Notes: generated by a model from the letters alone, not told the origin. DNA of 64,000 bases from Parahoeflea alexandrii (GCF_024105735.1 NZ_JAAAML010000001.1:1559809-1623808), one strand, 5' to 3'. Shown: positions 1 through 9,427, counted from the stretch's first letter. Numbers and translations: made by a program.

Positions 1-231
1 TTCTGGTCGAGGCGGGTCGGGTTCTTTGCTCAATTCGAAATCCTGACGTGCCAACTTTACTGCTCAATTCTCCAAATCGGAATCGATCTAGGATGAAAAT
101 CATGCAGGGAGTCAACGTTCTGCAGCGACCTTTGCGGGTTTGACAAAATGTACGGTGCTGGAGCGTGAGAGTGACGGGGCTTCAGCCGCGGCCATCAAGA
201 GTTCCTGCTGTCGGCCATCGCAATTGGCGGC
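1..231. other. Non-coding left edge
   Basis: I see no supported gene here. The ten-base word TGCTCAATTC occurs twice in direct orientation (27-36 and 61-70), each followed within a few bases by an AAATC word. The stretch 73-112 resembles the short interspersed intergenic sequences I remember from rhizobial genomes, but this is only an impression. The YtoQ gene on the minus strand ends at 232, so this is its 3' flank. Confidence 0.3.
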
Positions 232-714
232 TTACTGCGCGGCGTCCTTGACACCGGTGTAGCCGGATAACTCCCCGTCGATCACGTAGCTGAGGATCGA
301 AACCACCTGGTCAGGAAACTTGGCGACGGCAAGGGCTGCGGCATCGACTTCCTTGAGCGCGTGTGCGTGCTCGTCCTGGTGCAGGATGATCAGCGGCTTG
401 CCGAGGGCGCTCGCAAAGCCCGCGTCAAAGGCGGCGTTCCACTGTTTGTATTTTTCGCCGAAGCGGACGACAACGATGTCGGCCTTCTGCAACAGCGTGC
501 GGGTGCGGATGGCGTTGATCTGCGCGCCCTTGTGATCGTGCCAGAACTTGTCAGGCTCTGCGCCGAGGATGGCGACGCCGACATCGTCGGAAGCCTCGTG
601 ATGGGTGACCGGGCCCGAGAATGTCACCGGCAGTCCGGCCGCCTTGGCGCCAGCCTCGATCTGCTCGCGCCAGTCGGTGTGGATTTCGCCCGAGAGATAA
701 ATGGTCCAGGTCAT
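232..714 (-). CDS. YtoQ family protein
   Basis: The 160-residue protein begins MTWTIYLSGEIHTDWR and contains GPVTHHEASDDVG and KADIVVVRFGEKYKQWNAAFDAG, the hallmarks of the small YtoQ family. Its fold appears related to the nucleoside 2-deoxyribosyltransferase group, with an N-terminal YLSGEI strand and a central strand followed by an acidic helix. The biochemical role is not known to me. It is complete, soluble and without signal peptide. It reads away from grxD's end, with a grxD terminator between them, and is probably a single-gene unit. Confidence 0.85.
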   Translation of the reverse strand: MTWTIYLSGEIHTDWREQIEAGAKAAGLPVTFSGPVTHHEASDDVGVAILGAEPDKFWHDHKGAQINAIRTRTLLQKADIVVVRFGEKYKQWNAAFDAGFASALGKPLIILHQDEHAHALKEVDAAALAVAKFPDQVVSILSYVIDGELSGYTGVKDAAQ

Positions 715-773
715 GATCGTCTCCAGTCGTGTCTTGCATGTCTTGGCAGAGGTCCTCGATTGCCTTCTGCCCC

Positions 774-803
774 TGAAACGAAAAGAGGCGGAAAATCCGC
801 CTC
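774..803 (-). terminator. Intrinsic terminator of grxD
   Basis: A perfect 8-bp stem GAGGCGGA/TCCGCCTC with a three-base loop lies at 785-803. Read on the minus strand it is followed by TTTTCGTTTC. It sits 26 bases after the grxD stop, in the correct orientation to end that transcript. Confidence 0.8.
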
Positions 804-828
804 TTGCCGTGTCGTCCTGTCGTCAGTC

Positions 829-1161
829 TCAGGCGGCTTTGACCGGCACGCCGGCGTCGGTCATGTGCTGCTGCAGCTCGCTTGACTGAAACATCTCGCG
901 GATGATGTCGCAGCCGCCGATGAACTCGCCCTTGACGTAGAGCTGGGGGATGGTCGGCCAGTTGGAATATTCCTTGATTCCGTTCCTGAGCGCATCGTCG
1001 GCCAAAACGTTGACGCCCTTGTAGGGAACGCCGAGGTAATCGAGAATCTGCACGACCTGACCGGAGAAGCCGCATTGCGGAAACTGCGGGGTGCCCTTCA
1101 TGAACAGCACCACGTCGTTGTTTTTCACTTCGTTGTCGATGAAATCATTGATGCCGGACAT
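829..1161 (-). CDS. grxD: Grx4-type monothiol glutaredoxin
   Basis: This is a 110-residue monothiol glutaredoxin. The active site CGFS lies at about residues 31-34 (PQCGFSGQ), preceded by the conserved [27 protein letters not shown] carries the glutathione-binding cis-proline and the GGCD loop. Proteins of this family bind a bridging [2Fe-2S] cluster with glutathione, usually as a partner of BolA, and deliver clusters or sense iron. The bolA gene is close by on the same strand (2449-2682), as is common in rhizobia. The length is normal and the start is the conserved MSGIN. A terminator follows at 774-803. Confidence 0.95.
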   Translation of the reverse strand: MSGINDFIDNEVKNNDVVLFMKGTPQFPQCGFSGQVVQILDYLGVPYKGVNVLADDALRNGIKEYSNWPTIPQLYVKGEFIGGCDIIREMFQSSELQQHMTDAGVPVKAA

Positions 1162-1260
1162 CGTTGGATCCTTTCAAAGCGTGTGGCCACGATAGTTCTT
1201 GCCTTTCAGATAACGCGGGCGGCATGACAAGACAAGAAGGGGAGCCCTATAAGTGATGAG

Positions 1261-2130
1261 ATGTGGATACGTGGCGCCGGTTATCTAGTCCTGATCCTGC
1301 TGGCCCTTTGGGGCGGCTGGGCTGTGTGGAATGTTGTGGGTGGCCAAAGCGAGCCGTCCGGGCTGGTCCTGCCGCAGCGAAGCCTGCCGGAAGGTGCAAT
1401 GGAGAAGAGCCCGCAAGGAAGGACTGAGACGGTGACCGACATGCCCGATATCTGCGAAGAAACCGTGTTCGAGGGTGCGCGATCGATCCTGTGTGTTGCC
1501 GATCCCTCCGTTCATTCGGTCCGGCTTGCCTATCGCGGGCCGGATGGCGCTGTTCTGGGCAGCGTGGAGAAGGCGGTGACGGCGCTGGCGGCCGGCGGGC
1601 AAACACCGATCATGGCGATGAATGCCGGTATGTATCACGCCGACATGACGCCGGTGGGGCTTTATGTCGAAAACGGTGTGGAGATTGCGCCGCTCAATGA
1701 AGATGACGGGTTCGGCAATTTCTTTCTCAAGCCCAACGGGGTGTTCTTTGTCCGCGAGGACGGCAGCGCCGGGGTGATGGAAACCGATGCCTATCTGGCT
1801 GCCGGTATCGCGCCGGAATTTGCGACCCAGTCTGGGCCCATGCTTCTGATCGACGGCGCCATGCATCCGCGCTTCCTGCCTGACGGTACCTCGAAATACA
1901 TCCGCAACGGTGTCGGCGTGAGGGCTGACGGAAAAATCGTGCTGGCGATCACCCGCGATCGGGTCAGCCTCGGTTCCTTCGCGCGGCTGTTTCGGGATGT
2001 CGCGAGATGTGACAACGCGCTGTTCTTCGACGGTGCGGTCTCGAGCCTGGCCCTCAGCATCCATATGGAAATCGATGCAGGCGAACCGGCGGGGCCGGTG
2101 GTGGCGGTGTTCGCGAAAGCGGACCACTAG
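1261..2130 (+). CDS. Phosphodiester glycosidase family protein (NAGPA/DUF2233)
   Basis: The 289-residue protein has an N-terminal hydrophobic segment (about residues 6-27), a signal anchor or signal peptide, so the enzyme domain is expected in the periplasm. The domain contains MNAGMYHADMTPVGLYVENG, FFLKPNGVFFV, QSGPMLLIDGAMHPRF, IRNGVGVRADGKIVLAI and DNALFFDGAVSS. This order is typical of the NAGPA-like phosphodiester glycosidase (DUF2233) family. The natural substrate is unknown. The gene is on the plus strand between grxD and the basic-protein gene on the minus strand, convergent with the latter, so it interrupts the purL-bolA-grxD order. Confidence 0.85.
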   Translation: MWIRGAGYLVLILLALWGGWAVWNVVGGQSEPSGLVLPQRSLPEGAMEKSPQGRTETVTDMPDICEETVFEGARSILCVADPSVHSVRLAYRGPDGAVLGSVEKAVTALAAGGQTPIMAMNAGMYHADMTPVGLYVENGVEIAPLNEDDGFGNFFLKPNGVFFVREDGSAGVMETDAYLAAGIAPEFATQSGPMLLIDGAMHPRFLPDGTSKYIRNGVGVRADGKIVLAITRDRVSLGSFARLFRDVARCDNALFFDGAVSSLALSIHMEIDAGEPAGPVVAVFAKADH

Positions 2131-2146
2131 ATCTCTGACGGTCGGT

Positions 2147-2440
2147 CTATGCAGGCTTGCGAGCCGTCGATTTCCGCCTTGTGGTGCGCGTCTTGCGGCT
2201 CTTTGTGCGGCGGATCCTGGTGCGCTTGGGCGCGGGCTTCTTGCCGGTCAGCGCCTCGACCAGGATTTTCTCGATTGTCGATGTGGTGGTCGAGCGCTTG
2301 CGCCGCGACGTGGTTTTCCGGCGGGTTGTCGTGCGGCGTGTGGTGGAGCGGCGGCGCTTGCGCGTGACGGCGCCCTTGGCCATGCCGTCAACCACACCGT
2401 CGATAATCTCGCTGATCAGGCCGTCGAGAAACCCAGCCAT
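2147..2440 (-). CDS. Small Lys/Arg/Thr-rich basic protein
   Basis: The 97-residue protein has a short normal N terminus (MAGFLDGLISEIIDGVVDGM) followed by a highly basic low-complexity region in which RR, TTR and SRRK units repeat. A second short ordered segment (TIEKILVEALTGKKP) is followed by another basic tail. The composition resembles histone-H1-like or nucleic-acid-binding tails. The gene starts 8 bases after the bolA stop on the same strand, so it is likely co-transcribed with purL and bolA. Close spacing and a sensible hydrophobic N terminus support a real gene. No function can be assigned. Confidence 0.6.
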   Translation of the reverse strand: MAGFLDGLISEIIDGVVDGMAKGAVTRKRRRSTTRRTTTRRKTTSRRKRSTTTSTIEKILVEALTGKKPAPKRTRIRRTKSRKTRTTRRKSTARKPA

Positions 2441-2448
2441 GGATTGGC

Positions 2449-2682
2449 TCAGTCGGGCACGCTGGTCTGCAGCGCCAATGCGTGCAGAACGCCGCCCATG
2501 TTTCCTTCAAGCGCGTTGTAAACCATTTGGTGCTGCTGCACCCGGCTCTTGCCGCGAAAACTCTCGGAGACAACCTCCGCCGCATAGTGATCACCGTCGC
2601 CAGCCAGGTCACGGATCGTTACCTTGGCGTCAGGAATCCCGGTCTTGATGAGTTTTTCGATATCGCCTGCATTCATTGGCAT
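2449..2682 (-). CDS. bolA: BolA family protein
   Basis: This is a 77-residue BolA/IbaG-type protein. It has the class II KH-like pattern with IEKLIKTGIPDAKVTIRDLAGDGDHYAAEVVSESFRGKSRVQQHQMVYNAL. The HYAAEVVS strand and the RVQQHQMVY helix with the conserved histidine are diagnostic. BolA proteins bind CGFS glutaredoxins through a shared [2Fe-2S] cluster, and grxD lies about 1.3 kb downstream on the same strand. The start follows the purL stop by 21 bases, so it is probably in the purL operon. It is complete and of normal size. Confidence 0.93.
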   Translation of the reverse strand: MPMNAGDIEKLIKTGIPDAKVTIRDLAGDGDHYAAEVVSESFRGKSRVQQHQMVYNALEGNMGGVLHALALQTSVPD

Positions 2683-2703
2683 GTGGGTCGGCTCCTGATT
2701 GGG

Positions 2704-4935
2704 CTATTCGGCGGCAAGGGTTTCGGGAACATCCATAAAGGCAGGAAACCACGATTCATGGGTGGCGCGCAATGTGGATACCGGCAGCGAGAGCAGGCCA
2801 CCGATGGTCAGGCTGTCACCGGACATCGTGCCCAGGTGGCGGAAGGGAACACCCGCTCCCTCGGCGCTGGCCATGATGTATCCCGACAGATCGGAAGGGA
2901 CGGTGATGACATAGCGGGCCTGGTCCTCGCCGAACAAAAGTGCATGGGCGGGTCCGTGGCTTGAGGAGAGGTCAAGTTTCATGCCGAGATCGGAAGCCAT
3001 GGCCATTTCGGCCAGCGTGGTGGCGAGGCCGCCCGAGGAAATGTCGTGGCAAGAGGTGACCTGGCCGTTGCGGATGGCGGAGCGGATGAAATCGCCGTTG
3101 CGGCGCTCTTCCATCAGATCCACCGTTGGTGGCGCGCCTTCGGCACGGCCGAGGCAATCGCGCATCCAGGCCGACTGGCCGAGATGGCTGCAATCGCCGC
3201 CGATCAGAATGACGGCATCACCGGCATTGGCACCGCCGATGCGGGCCATGTGGTTCCAGTCGTCGATCAGGCCGACGCCGCCAATGGTGGGCGTGGGCAG
3301 GATCGCCTCGCCATTGGTCTCGTTGTAGAGCGAGACATTGCCGGAAACGATGGGGAAGCCGAGCGCCGTGCAGGCCTCGCCGATGCCCTGGATGGCCATC
3401 ACCAGCTGGCCCATGATCTCGGGCCGTTCCGGATTGCCGAAATTGAGGTTGTCGGTCGAGGCAAGCGGTTCGGCGCCGGTGGCGGTGAGGTTGCGCCAGC
3501 ATTCGGCGACGGCCTGCTTGCCGCCCTCGTAGGGGTTGGCCTCGACATAGCGGGGCGTGACATCGGAAGAGAAGGCCAGCGCCTTGGTGTCGTGGCCCTC
3601 GACACGGACCACGCCGGCGTCGCCGCCGGGGATTTGCAGCGAATTGCCCTGGATCAGCGTGTCGTACTGCTCCCAGACCCAGCGCCTTGAGGCGTTGTTG
3701 GCCGAGCCCAGAAGGTCGAGCAGCGACTGGCCGTAGTCCTCGGGCTCTTCGACTTCGGTGATGTCGAGCGGCGACAGGCCGCCGATCTCGCGCCATTCGC
3801 GGTCATATTCGGGGGCTTCGTCGCCCAGTTCCTTGATCGGCAGGTTGGCGACCTCATCGCCCTGGTGCAGAATGCGGAAGCGCAGATCATCGGTGGTCTT
3901 GCCGACAATGGCGAAGTCGAGGCCCCACTTGACGAAGATCGCCTTGGCAACCTCTTCCTTGGACGGCTCAAGCACCATGAGCATGCGCTCCTGGCTTTCC
4001 GAGAGCATCATTTCGTAGGCGCTCATGTTCTCTTCGCGCACCGGCACGCGGTCGAGATCGAGCTCGATACCGAGATCGCCCTTGGCGCCCATCTCGACCG
4101 CCGAGCAGGTGAGGCCTGCGGCACCCATGTCCTGGATGGCGATGACCGCGCCGGTCTGCATCAGCTCGAGGCAGGCCTCAAGCAGGCATTTTTCGGTGAA
4201 CGGGTCGCCGACCTGGACGGTGGGGCGCTTTTCCTCGATGGATTCGTCGAACTCGGCAGAGGCCATGGTGGCGCCGCCGACGCCGTCGCGGCCGGTCTTT
4301 GCACCGAGATAGACCACCGGCAGGCCGACGCCCTTTGCTTCCGACAGGAAGATCGCGTCGGTCCTGGCGATGCCCGCGGCAAAGGCATTGACCAGGCAGT
4401 TGCCGTTGTAGCGCGGGTCGAACTCGACCTCGCCGCCGACGGTGGGCACGCCGAAGGAATTGCCATAGCCGCCGACACCGGCGACGACGCCCGAGACCAG
4501 GTGGCGGGTCTTTGGATGATCGGGCGCGCCGAAGCGGAGCGCGTTCATCGCCGCGATTGGCCGCGCGCCCATGGTGAAGACATCGCGGAGGATGCCGCCG
4601 ACGCCGGTGGCCGCCCCCTGGTAGGGCTCGATGTAGGAGGGATGGTTGTGGCTTTCCATCTTGAAGACGACGCAGTCGCCATCGCCGATATCAACCACGC
4701 CGGCGTTCTCGCCCGGGCCCTGAATGACCCGCGGGCCGGTGGTCGGCAGGGTGCGGAGCCACCTCTTGGAGGATTTGTAGGAGCAGTGCTCGTTCCACAT
4801 CGCCGAGAAGATGCCAAGTTCGGTGAAGGTCGGTTCACGCCCGATCAGATCGAGAATGCGCTGGTACTCATCGGGCTTGAGCCCGTGAGCGGCAATCAGG
4901 TCTTCTGTGATGGGAATGATGTTTGGAATGCTCAT
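2704..4935 (-). CDS. purL: Phosphoribosylformylglycinamidine synthase, large subunit
   Basis: The 743-residue small-type PurL converts FGAR, ATP and glutamine-derived ammonia to FGAM in purine synthesis, together with PurQ and PurS (both encoded further right on the same strand). It shows [19 protein letters not shown] near the N terminus, the substrate/ATP segment [27 protein letters not shown], the block [15 protein letters not shown] and the second-half block [19 protein letters not shown]. Length fits the bacterial PurL that needs separate PurS and PurQ. It is separated from purQ by three unrelated genes. The start ATG at 4935 gives the usual MSIPN N terminus. Confidence 0.97.
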   Translation of the reverse strand: MSIPNIIPITEDLIAAHGLKPDEYQRILDLIGREPTFTELGIFSAMWNEHCSYKSSKRWLRTLPTTGPRVIQGPGENAGVVDIGDGDCVVFKMESHNHPSYIEPYQGAATGVGGILRDVFTMGARPIAAMNALRFGAPDHPKTRHLVSGVVAGVGGYGNSFGVPTVGGEVEFDPRYNGNCLVNAFAAGIARTDAIFLSEAKGVGLPVVYLGAKTGRDGVGGATMASAEFDESIEEKRPTVQVGDPFTEKCLLEACLELMQTGAVIAIQDMGAAGLTCSAVEMGAKGDLGIELDLDRVPVREENMSAYEMMLSESQERMLMVLEPSKEEVAKAIFVKWGLDFAIVGKTTDDLRFRILHQGDEVANLPIKELGDEAPEYDREWREIGGLSPLDITEVEEPEDYGQSLLDLLGSANNASRRWVWEQYDTLIQGNSLQIPGGDAGVVRVEGHDTKALAFSSDVTPRYVEANPYEGGKQAVAECWRNLTATGAEPLASTDNLNFGNPERPEIMGQLVMAIQGIGEACTALGFPIVSGNVSLYNETNGEAILPTPTIGGVGLIDDWNHMARIGGANAGDAVILIGGDCSHLGQSAWMRDCLGRAEGAPPTVDLMEERRNGDFIRSAIRNGQVTSCHDISSGGLATTLAEMAMASDLGMKLDLSSSHGPAHALLFGEDQARYVITVPSDLSGYIMASAEGAGVPFRHLGTMSGDSLTIGGLLSLPVSTLRATHESWFPAFMDVPETLAAE

Positions 4936-5080
4936 GGCGGTGGTCGCCCTTCTTGTCCTCAGCGTGCCTGTGGCTATAGCGCAATGACGGGCCGGTTGGC
5001 ACCTGTAAATTGGGATTTGGGCCGAAAGAAAGCGCTAAACTGTGGACATGGCCGATGCCAATCCGCCCGGCCGGCACCGG

Positions 5081-5458
5081 TCAGCAGCCGGTGCCGCCTG
5101 ACGCCCAGCGCGAAATGTCGCCATTGATCCGGCCGGCCAGCGGCGAGGTGGAGAGCGGGCCGTAGAACTGAGCATTGCCGGCGGAAGCAATGATGACCGC
5201 CTGGGGCAGGGACTGTGGCTTGCCGCGCGGGATGATCAACAGGCGCGGCGTGCTGGTGGTGTCGAGTTCGGGGACAATCCCGTAGGCGGCGAAGTCGCCA
5301 TCCTTGAGCCAGCAGGCATGGGCCTGGCTGTTGACCTTCTGCAGGGTCGCGACAGCAATTGCATTGCTGCTCATTCCCGCCGGCGGGCCTGACGCAGGCG
5401 CACAGGCGGACAGGACGAACCCAACAGCCGGGACAAGCAGGGTCTTACTCAGTTTCAT
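5081..5458 (-). CDS. Putative small lipoprotein
   Basis: The 125-residue protein begins with a lipoprotein signal: MKLSKTLLVPAVGFVLSAC, with lipobox LSAC near residue 19. It should be exported and lipid-anchored. The mature part contains two more cysteines (SQAHACWLKDGDF and the C-terminal GTGC), which could form a disulfide. I do not recognise a family. ATG at 5458 is preferred over the in-frame TTG three bases upstream because GGAG lies six bases ahead of it. It is divergent from the flavin monooxygenase gene, sharing a 169-base intergenic region. Confidence 0.65.
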   Translation of the reverse strand: MKLSKTLLVPAVGFVLSACAPASGPPAGMSSNAIAVATLQKVNSQAHACWLKDGDFAAYGIVPELDTTSTPRLLIIPRGKPQSLPQAVIIASAGNAQFYGPLSTSPLAGRINGDISRWASGGTGC

Positions 5459-5627
5459 CAAGGTCTCCGGGCGGCTTCAGGGATGGAAGTCAGTTATGCT
5501 GCTGCAATAGCACGATTCCTGCGCGTGACAGCGGTTCTTGGTTGGGTTCTATCGCTCTGAGCCGGGCGGCGTAGACATTGTCGCGGGGGATACCTGCTGG
5601 TAAGACGCACGGCAAGGGGACATAAGT

Positions 5628-6950
5628 GTGAGTACAGGTGGGATGAGCAGAGCGGATCATGTCCGGGTTTGCGTGGTCGGGGCGGGTCCGACCGGACTGA
5701 CGACGGTGAAGAACCTTGTCGAGGCGGGTATCACCGATATCGTCTGCCATGAAGCGCAGGGCGAGAGCGGCGGTATCTGGGTTTTCAGCGATGATCCGGA
5801 CCGACCGAGCGTCTATGAAAACGCACATACGATCAGTTCAAGACGATTGTCGCAATTTCCGGATTTTCCGATGCCGGAGGACTATCCCGATTATCCGTCG
5901 AACCGGCAAATCCTCGCTTACATGCGCGCCTACGAATCCCATTTCGATCTCGGCAGCCACATCCGGCTGAACTCAAGGGTCGCAGATGTGAGCGCCCGAG
6001 ATGGGGGTGGATGGGTGATCGCCTATGAAGATGCTTCTGGGCGGCACACCCAGACGGCTGATTACCTGATCATCTGCTCGGGCCACCACAGGGAGCCGTT
6101 TGTTCCGGACCTTGCAGGGGATTTTTCGGGCGAACAGCTTCATGCCGGGCGCTACAAGACGGCTCGCGGCTTCGAAGGCAAGAAGGTGCTTGTTGTCGGG
6201 GGAGGAAACTCGGCCTGCGATATTGCGGCAGCACTCAGCCGGGTCGCTGATCATGTCAGTCTGAGCATACGCAGCCCGCAAGTCATCGTGCCGAAACTGA
6301 TCGCCGGACGCCCGGTGGATGTTCAATTCTCAAAGTTGCGCAAAATCCAATCGCGATGGCTCAGGGACACGCTTCTCAAGCTCGGGGTCAGGTTGGCGGT
6401 CGGGCCTTATGACCGGTACGGGCTGCAGGAGCCACAGGGCAGGGTGCTGAGGCAGCATCCGACCCTCAACACGGATGTTCTCGACAGGATCCGCCATGGC
6501 ACGGTAACCATGCGGCGCGGAATCAGTTCTGCCAACAACCGCATGGTGAAGTTCAGCGATGGCGCGAGTGACGAGTTCGACACCATCATCTGGGCCACCG
6601 GCTACCGGCTTGGTACGACCTACCTTTCCCGTGTCTGTCCGGACTGGAGCGAGGCGCAGCAGGTGCCGCTCTACCTCAAGATGATGATGGCGGACGTGCC
6701 CGGACTGTTCTTCATCGGCCTCATTCAACCGGTCGGATGTATCTGGGTGCTTGCCGATCTGCAGGCCAAGATCGCGGCTTCCGAGATCTCGGGCAAATGG
6801 CAGCGGCCAAGTGACATGGCCATGCTGATTGAGCGGGACAACCGGCGCGATGCCTTGCGGTACAAGGCCAGCCCACGGCATGCCGTACAGGTCGAAACCT
6901 ACGAATACCAAGGCGAGTTGGAAGCGGTTCTGAAAGAACTGCGCGGGTAA
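5628..6950 (+). CDS. Flavin-containing monooxygenase-like NAD(P)/FAD oxidoreductase
   Basis: The 440-residue protein has the FAD-binding Rossmann motif VCVVGAGPTGLTTVKNL near the N terminus and a second dinucleotide motif KVLVVGGGNSACDIAAAL around residues 190-206. An FMO-like GEQLHAGRYKTARGFEGKK segment precedes it, and the ATG-type motif DTIIWATGYRLG lies near residue 325. This architecture is that of class B flavin monooxygenases, which use NADPH and FAD to oxygenate N, S or ketone substrates. The substrate is not predictable. The GTG start at 5628 is plausible; ATG at 5643 is an alternative that loses five residues. It is convergent with the hydrolase gene downstream and appears inserted within the purine gene region. 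Confidence 0.82.
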   Translation: MSTGGMSRADHVRVCVVGAGPTGLTTVKNLVEAGITDIVCHEAQGESGGIWVFSDDPDRPSVYENAHTISSRRLSQFPDFPMPEDYPDYPSNRQILAYMRAYESHFDLGSHIRLNSRVADVSARDGGGWVIAYEDASGRHTQTADYLIICSGHHREPFVPDLAGDFSGEQLHAGRYKTARGFEGKKVLVVGGGNSACDIAAALSRVADHVSLSIRSPQVIVPKLIAGRPVDVQFSKLRKIQSRWLRDTLLKLGVRLAVGPYDRYGLQEPQGRVLRQHPTLNTDVLDRIRHGTVTMRRGISSANNRMVKFSDGASDEFDTIIWATGYRLGTTYLSRVCPDWSEAQQVPLYLKMMMADVPGLFFIGLIQPVGCIWVLADLQAKIAASEISGKWQRPSDMAMLIERDNRRDALRYKASPRHAVQVETYEYQGELEAVLKELRG

Positions 6951-6965
6951 GCATCGCGCTTTGCC

Positions 6966-7619
6966 TCAACGGGCGGCGCGTTTGACCAGTTTGAGGATTT
7001 CGGACTGTATGACGGCGTTGTGGGTGACGGTCCAGTGGTCGTCACCGGCTCCGGCTACTTCGTCGCGCTCGCCCATGTCGATATTGGTGATGCGCGACTG
7101 CGGCACGCCGGGGGCGGACTTGAGACGGGATCCCAGGCCATTGCCGGAGAAGAAGAAATTCACATAGCGCCCGACATTGGTTGAAAGTGGGCCGCCGCGG
7201 GTCGGATCCACGGTGACAACCAGGGCGACCGGGATGTTGTCCCTGCGCAAGCCCGCGGCAACCTGTAACGCGGCATTGCCGCCGAAGGAATGTCCGACAA
7301 GGATGACGGGCTTGTTTCGCTTCGAACCGGCGTACTCCTCGACAATGGCGGAGCGAATGGCGGCGCCGCTGAGGTGTCCGTAGACCTTGGCGGTGACCCC
7401 GGATTTGGCAAGGGTCTTTGCCATCGTATCGAAACCGGTCGAAAACACGCCCATGAAACCGCGAATAAAATAGACCTGGGTCGTTGTGGCAGTTGTCTTG
7501 CTTGCCGCTTCAGCGCGAGGCGCACCTGTCAGCGTGACCAGAACCAGGGCTGCCAGCAGCCAGATTGCGGCCCTTCGCGAGCGGGGATGAGATCCTGTGG
7601 TAGGAACGCCGATCGCCAT
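6966..7619 (-). CDS. Exported alpha/beta hydrolase
   Basis: The 217-residue protein has a signal peptide (basic start, then IWLLAALVLVTLTGAPRAEA with an ALA-type cleavage site). The nucleophile elbow VGHSFGG and a late histidine in GDDHWTVTHN belong to the alpha/beta hydrolase fold, and TVDPTRGGP may supply the acid. The segment VYFIRGFMGVFSTGFDTMA is shared with lipase-like proteins of rhizobia. ATG at 7619 is chosen because GAGG lies six bases upstream. A TTG at 7631 would overlap the purQ stop by four bases and is the alternative. It is probably translated with purQ, but its function in purine synthesis is doubtful. Confidence 0.75.
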   Translation of the reverse strand: MAIGVPTTGSHPRSRRAAIWLLAALVLVTLTGAPRAEAASKTTATTTQVYFIRGFMGVFSTGFDTMAKTLAKSGVTAKVYGHLSGAAIRSAIVEEYAGSKRNKPVILVGHSFGGNAALQVAAGLRRDNIPVALVVTVDPTRGGPLSTNVGRYVNFFFSGNGLGSRLKSAPGVPQSRITNIDMGERDEVAGAGDDHWTVTHNAVIQSEILKLVKRAAR

Positions 7620-7627
7620 AACCCGCC

Positions 7628-8302
7628 TCAAGCGTCGACCAGTCCCAGCGCGGACTCGAACAGGGCGCGACCGTCGCTGCCGCCATGCGCGGGTTCGATC
7701 AGGTTTTCAGGATGCGGCATCATGCCCAGCACGTTGCCCGCCTTGTTGACGATGCCGGCGATGTTGTTGAGCGATCCGTTGGGGTTGGTGTCGGCGGTGT
7801 AGCGGAACGCGACCTGATTGCTGGCTTCGAGGTCGGCAAGCGTTCCGGGATCGGTGAAATAGTTGCCGTCGTGATGGGCCACCGGGCAGCGGATGACCTG
7901 GCCCTGGCTATAGCCTTGCGTGAACGCGGTCTTCGCGTTGGTGACTTCGAGCTTGACCTCGCGGCAGACGAATTTAAGCGAGGCGTTGCGCATCAGCGCG
8001 CCGGGCAGAAGGCCGGCTTCAAGCAGGATCTGGAAGCCGTTGCACACGCCGATGACGCGGGTGCCCTTTTCGGCCTTCTCGCGCACCGCCTGCATCACCG
8101 GCATGCGCGCGGCAATGGCGCCGCAGCGGAGATAATCGCCATAGGAAAAGCCGCCCGGGATGACGATCAGATCGACGTCGTCATCGATCGAAGTCTCGGT
8201 CTGCCAGATCGTTTGCGGGGCCTGGCCCGAAATCTTGGTCAGCGCCGCGATCATGTCGCGGTCGCGGTTGAGGCCGGGAAGCAGGATGACGGCGGCTTTC
8301 AT
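7628..8302 (-). CDS. purQ: Phosphoribosylformylglycinamidine synthase, glutaminase subunit
   Basis: The 224-residue class I glutamine amidotransferase supplies ammonia to PurL. It starts [17 protein letters not shown], has the oxyanion motif [13 protein letters not shown], the nucleophile [19 protein letters not shown] and the late catalytic HPEN segment. It is three bases from purS and 20-odd bases from purC through purS, forming a purC-purS-purQ operon. Length and all catalytic residues look normal. Confidence 0.97.
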   Translation of the reverse strand: MKAAVILLPGLNRDRDMIAALTKISGQAPQTIWQTETSIDDDVDLIVIPGGFSYGDYLRCGAIAARMPVMQAVREKAEKGTRVIGVCNGFQILLEAGLLPGALMRNASLKFVCREVKLEVTNAKTAFTQGYSQGQVIRCPVAHHDGNYFTDPGTLADLEASNQVAFRYTADTNPNGSLNNIAGIVNKAGNVLGMMPHPENLIEPAHGGSDGRALFESALGLVDA

Positions 8303-8305
8303 GGC

Positions 8306-8548
8306 TCAGAGCACCTCGACCGCGAAATCCTCGATCACCGTATTGGCGAGCAGTTTTTCGCCCATGGCCTTGAGTTCGGCCTCGGCCTTGGCGCGGTCGG
8401 ATGTTTCAAGAACCACATCGAAGACCTTGCCCTGGCGGACGGAATCAACGCCGGAGAAGCCGAGACCGCCGAGCGCATGCTCGATGGCCTTGCCCTGCGG
8501 GTCGAGAACGCCGTTCTTGAGCGTTACCGTGACGCGTGCCTTGATCAT
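8306..8548 (-). CDS. purS: Phosphoribosylformylglycinamidine synthase subunit PurS
   Basis: This is an 80-residue PurS, the small subunit that bridges PurL and PurQ for ammonia transfer. It shows the family pattern KARVTVTLKNGVLDPQGKAIEHALGGLGF and ends with a TVIEDFAVEVL strand. It sits between purC (18-base gap) and purQ (three-base gap) on the same strand. The length is typical. Confidence 0.96.
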   Translation of the reverse strand: MIKARVTVTLKNGVLDPQGKAIEHALGGLGFSGVDSVRQGKVFDVVLETSDRAKAEAELKAMGEKLLANTVIEDFAVEVL

Positions 8549-8566
8549 TGACCCAACTCCTGAGGC

Positions 8567-9331
8567 TTACTTGACCAGAACCGGCCCGGTCGGGCGGTTC
8601 GGCTCGTTCTCGTTCATGATGCCAAGCCGGCGGGCGACTTCCTGGTAGGCCTCGACCAGATTGCCCAGATCGCGGCGGAAGACGTCCTTGTCGAGCTTCT
8701 GGTTGGTGTTGACGTCCCAGAGGCGGCAGGAATCGGGCGAGATCTCGTCGGCGACGACAATGCGCATCATGTCGCCTTCGAACAGGCGTCCGCATTCGAT
8801 CTTGAAATCGACCAGCTGGATGCCGACGCCGAGGAACAGGCCGGTGAGGAAGTCGTTGACGCGGATGGCAAGCGCCATGATGTCGTCGATTTCCTGGGGG
8901 CTGGCCCAGCCGAAGGCGGTGACGTGCTCTTCGGAAACCATCGGGTCGTCGAGCGCATCGGCCTTGTAGTAGAATTCGATGATCGAGCGCGGCAGCACGG
9001 TGCCTTCCTCGATGCCGAGGCGCTTGGCGAGCGAGCCGGCGGCAACGTTGCGCACGACGATCTCCAGCGGGATGATCTCGACTTCCTTGATCAGCTGCTC
9101 GCGCATGTTGATGCGCTTGATGAAGTGCGTCGGGATGCCGATCCGGTTGAGATGCGAGAATATGTATTCGGAGATGCGATTGTTGAGCACGCCCTTGCCG
9201 TCAACCACGTCGTGCTTCTTCTTGTTGAACGCGGTGGCGTCGTCCTTGAAGAACTGGATCAGCGTGCCTGGTTCTGGGCCTTCATAAAGAATCTTGGCCT
9301 TGCCTTCGTAGATACGGCGGCGACGGGTCAT
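8567..9331 (-). CDS. purC: SAICAR synthetase
   Basis: The 254-residue phosphoribosylaminoimidazole-succinocarboxamide synthase joins aspartate to CAIR using ATP. Signature segments are [12 protein letters not shown] at the N terminus, [45 protein letters not shown] and [12 protein letters not shown]. It is the first gene of purC-purS-purQ on the minus strand. A candidate promoter lies at 9399-9427. The length is normal and the start gives the usual [13 protein letters not shown]. Confidence 0.97.
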   Translation of the reverse strand: MTRRRRIYEGKAKILYEGPEPGTLIQFFKDDATAFNKKKHDVVDGKGVLNNRISEYIFSHLNRIGIPTHFIKRINMREQLIKEVEIIPLEIVVRNVAAGSLAKRLGIEEGTVLPRSIIEFYYKADALDDPMVSEEHVTAFGWASPQEIDDIMALAIRVNDFLTGLFLGVGIQLVDFKIECGRLFEGDMMRIVVADEISPDSCRLWDVNTNQKLDKDVFRRDLGNLVEAYQEVARRLGIMNENEPNRPTGPVLVK

Positions 9332-9398
9332 GGAGCATCTCTGTCAGTTGAGCCGGCTGAAGCCGCGGCAACTCGGCATAGGGTCGATTTTGAGCCGT

Positions 9399-9427
9399 GC
9401 TTTAGCGGATTGTCCAGGCTTTCACAA
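9399..9427 (-). promoter_or_regulatory. Candidate promoter of purCSQ
   Basis: On the minus strand TTGTGA (9422-9427) and TAAAGC (9399-9404) are separated by 17 bases. They lie about 70 bases upstream of the purC start in the purC/DUF1476 divergent region. The -35 box is imperfect, so this is a proposal by spacing and similarity only. I see no purine-responsive riboswitch or clear operator. Confidence 0.4.

Noticed and set aside
4936-5080. Riboswitch upstream of purL
   Set aside because: The region upstream of purL has no purine-aptamer-like paired loops and no terminator-antiterminator pair that I can make out.
3865-5127. Long open frame of 420 codons opposite purL
   Set aside because: It is the antisense shadow of a high-GC gene. 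The composition is Asp/Gly/His-rich without any family motif, and purL itself is fully explained on the other strand.
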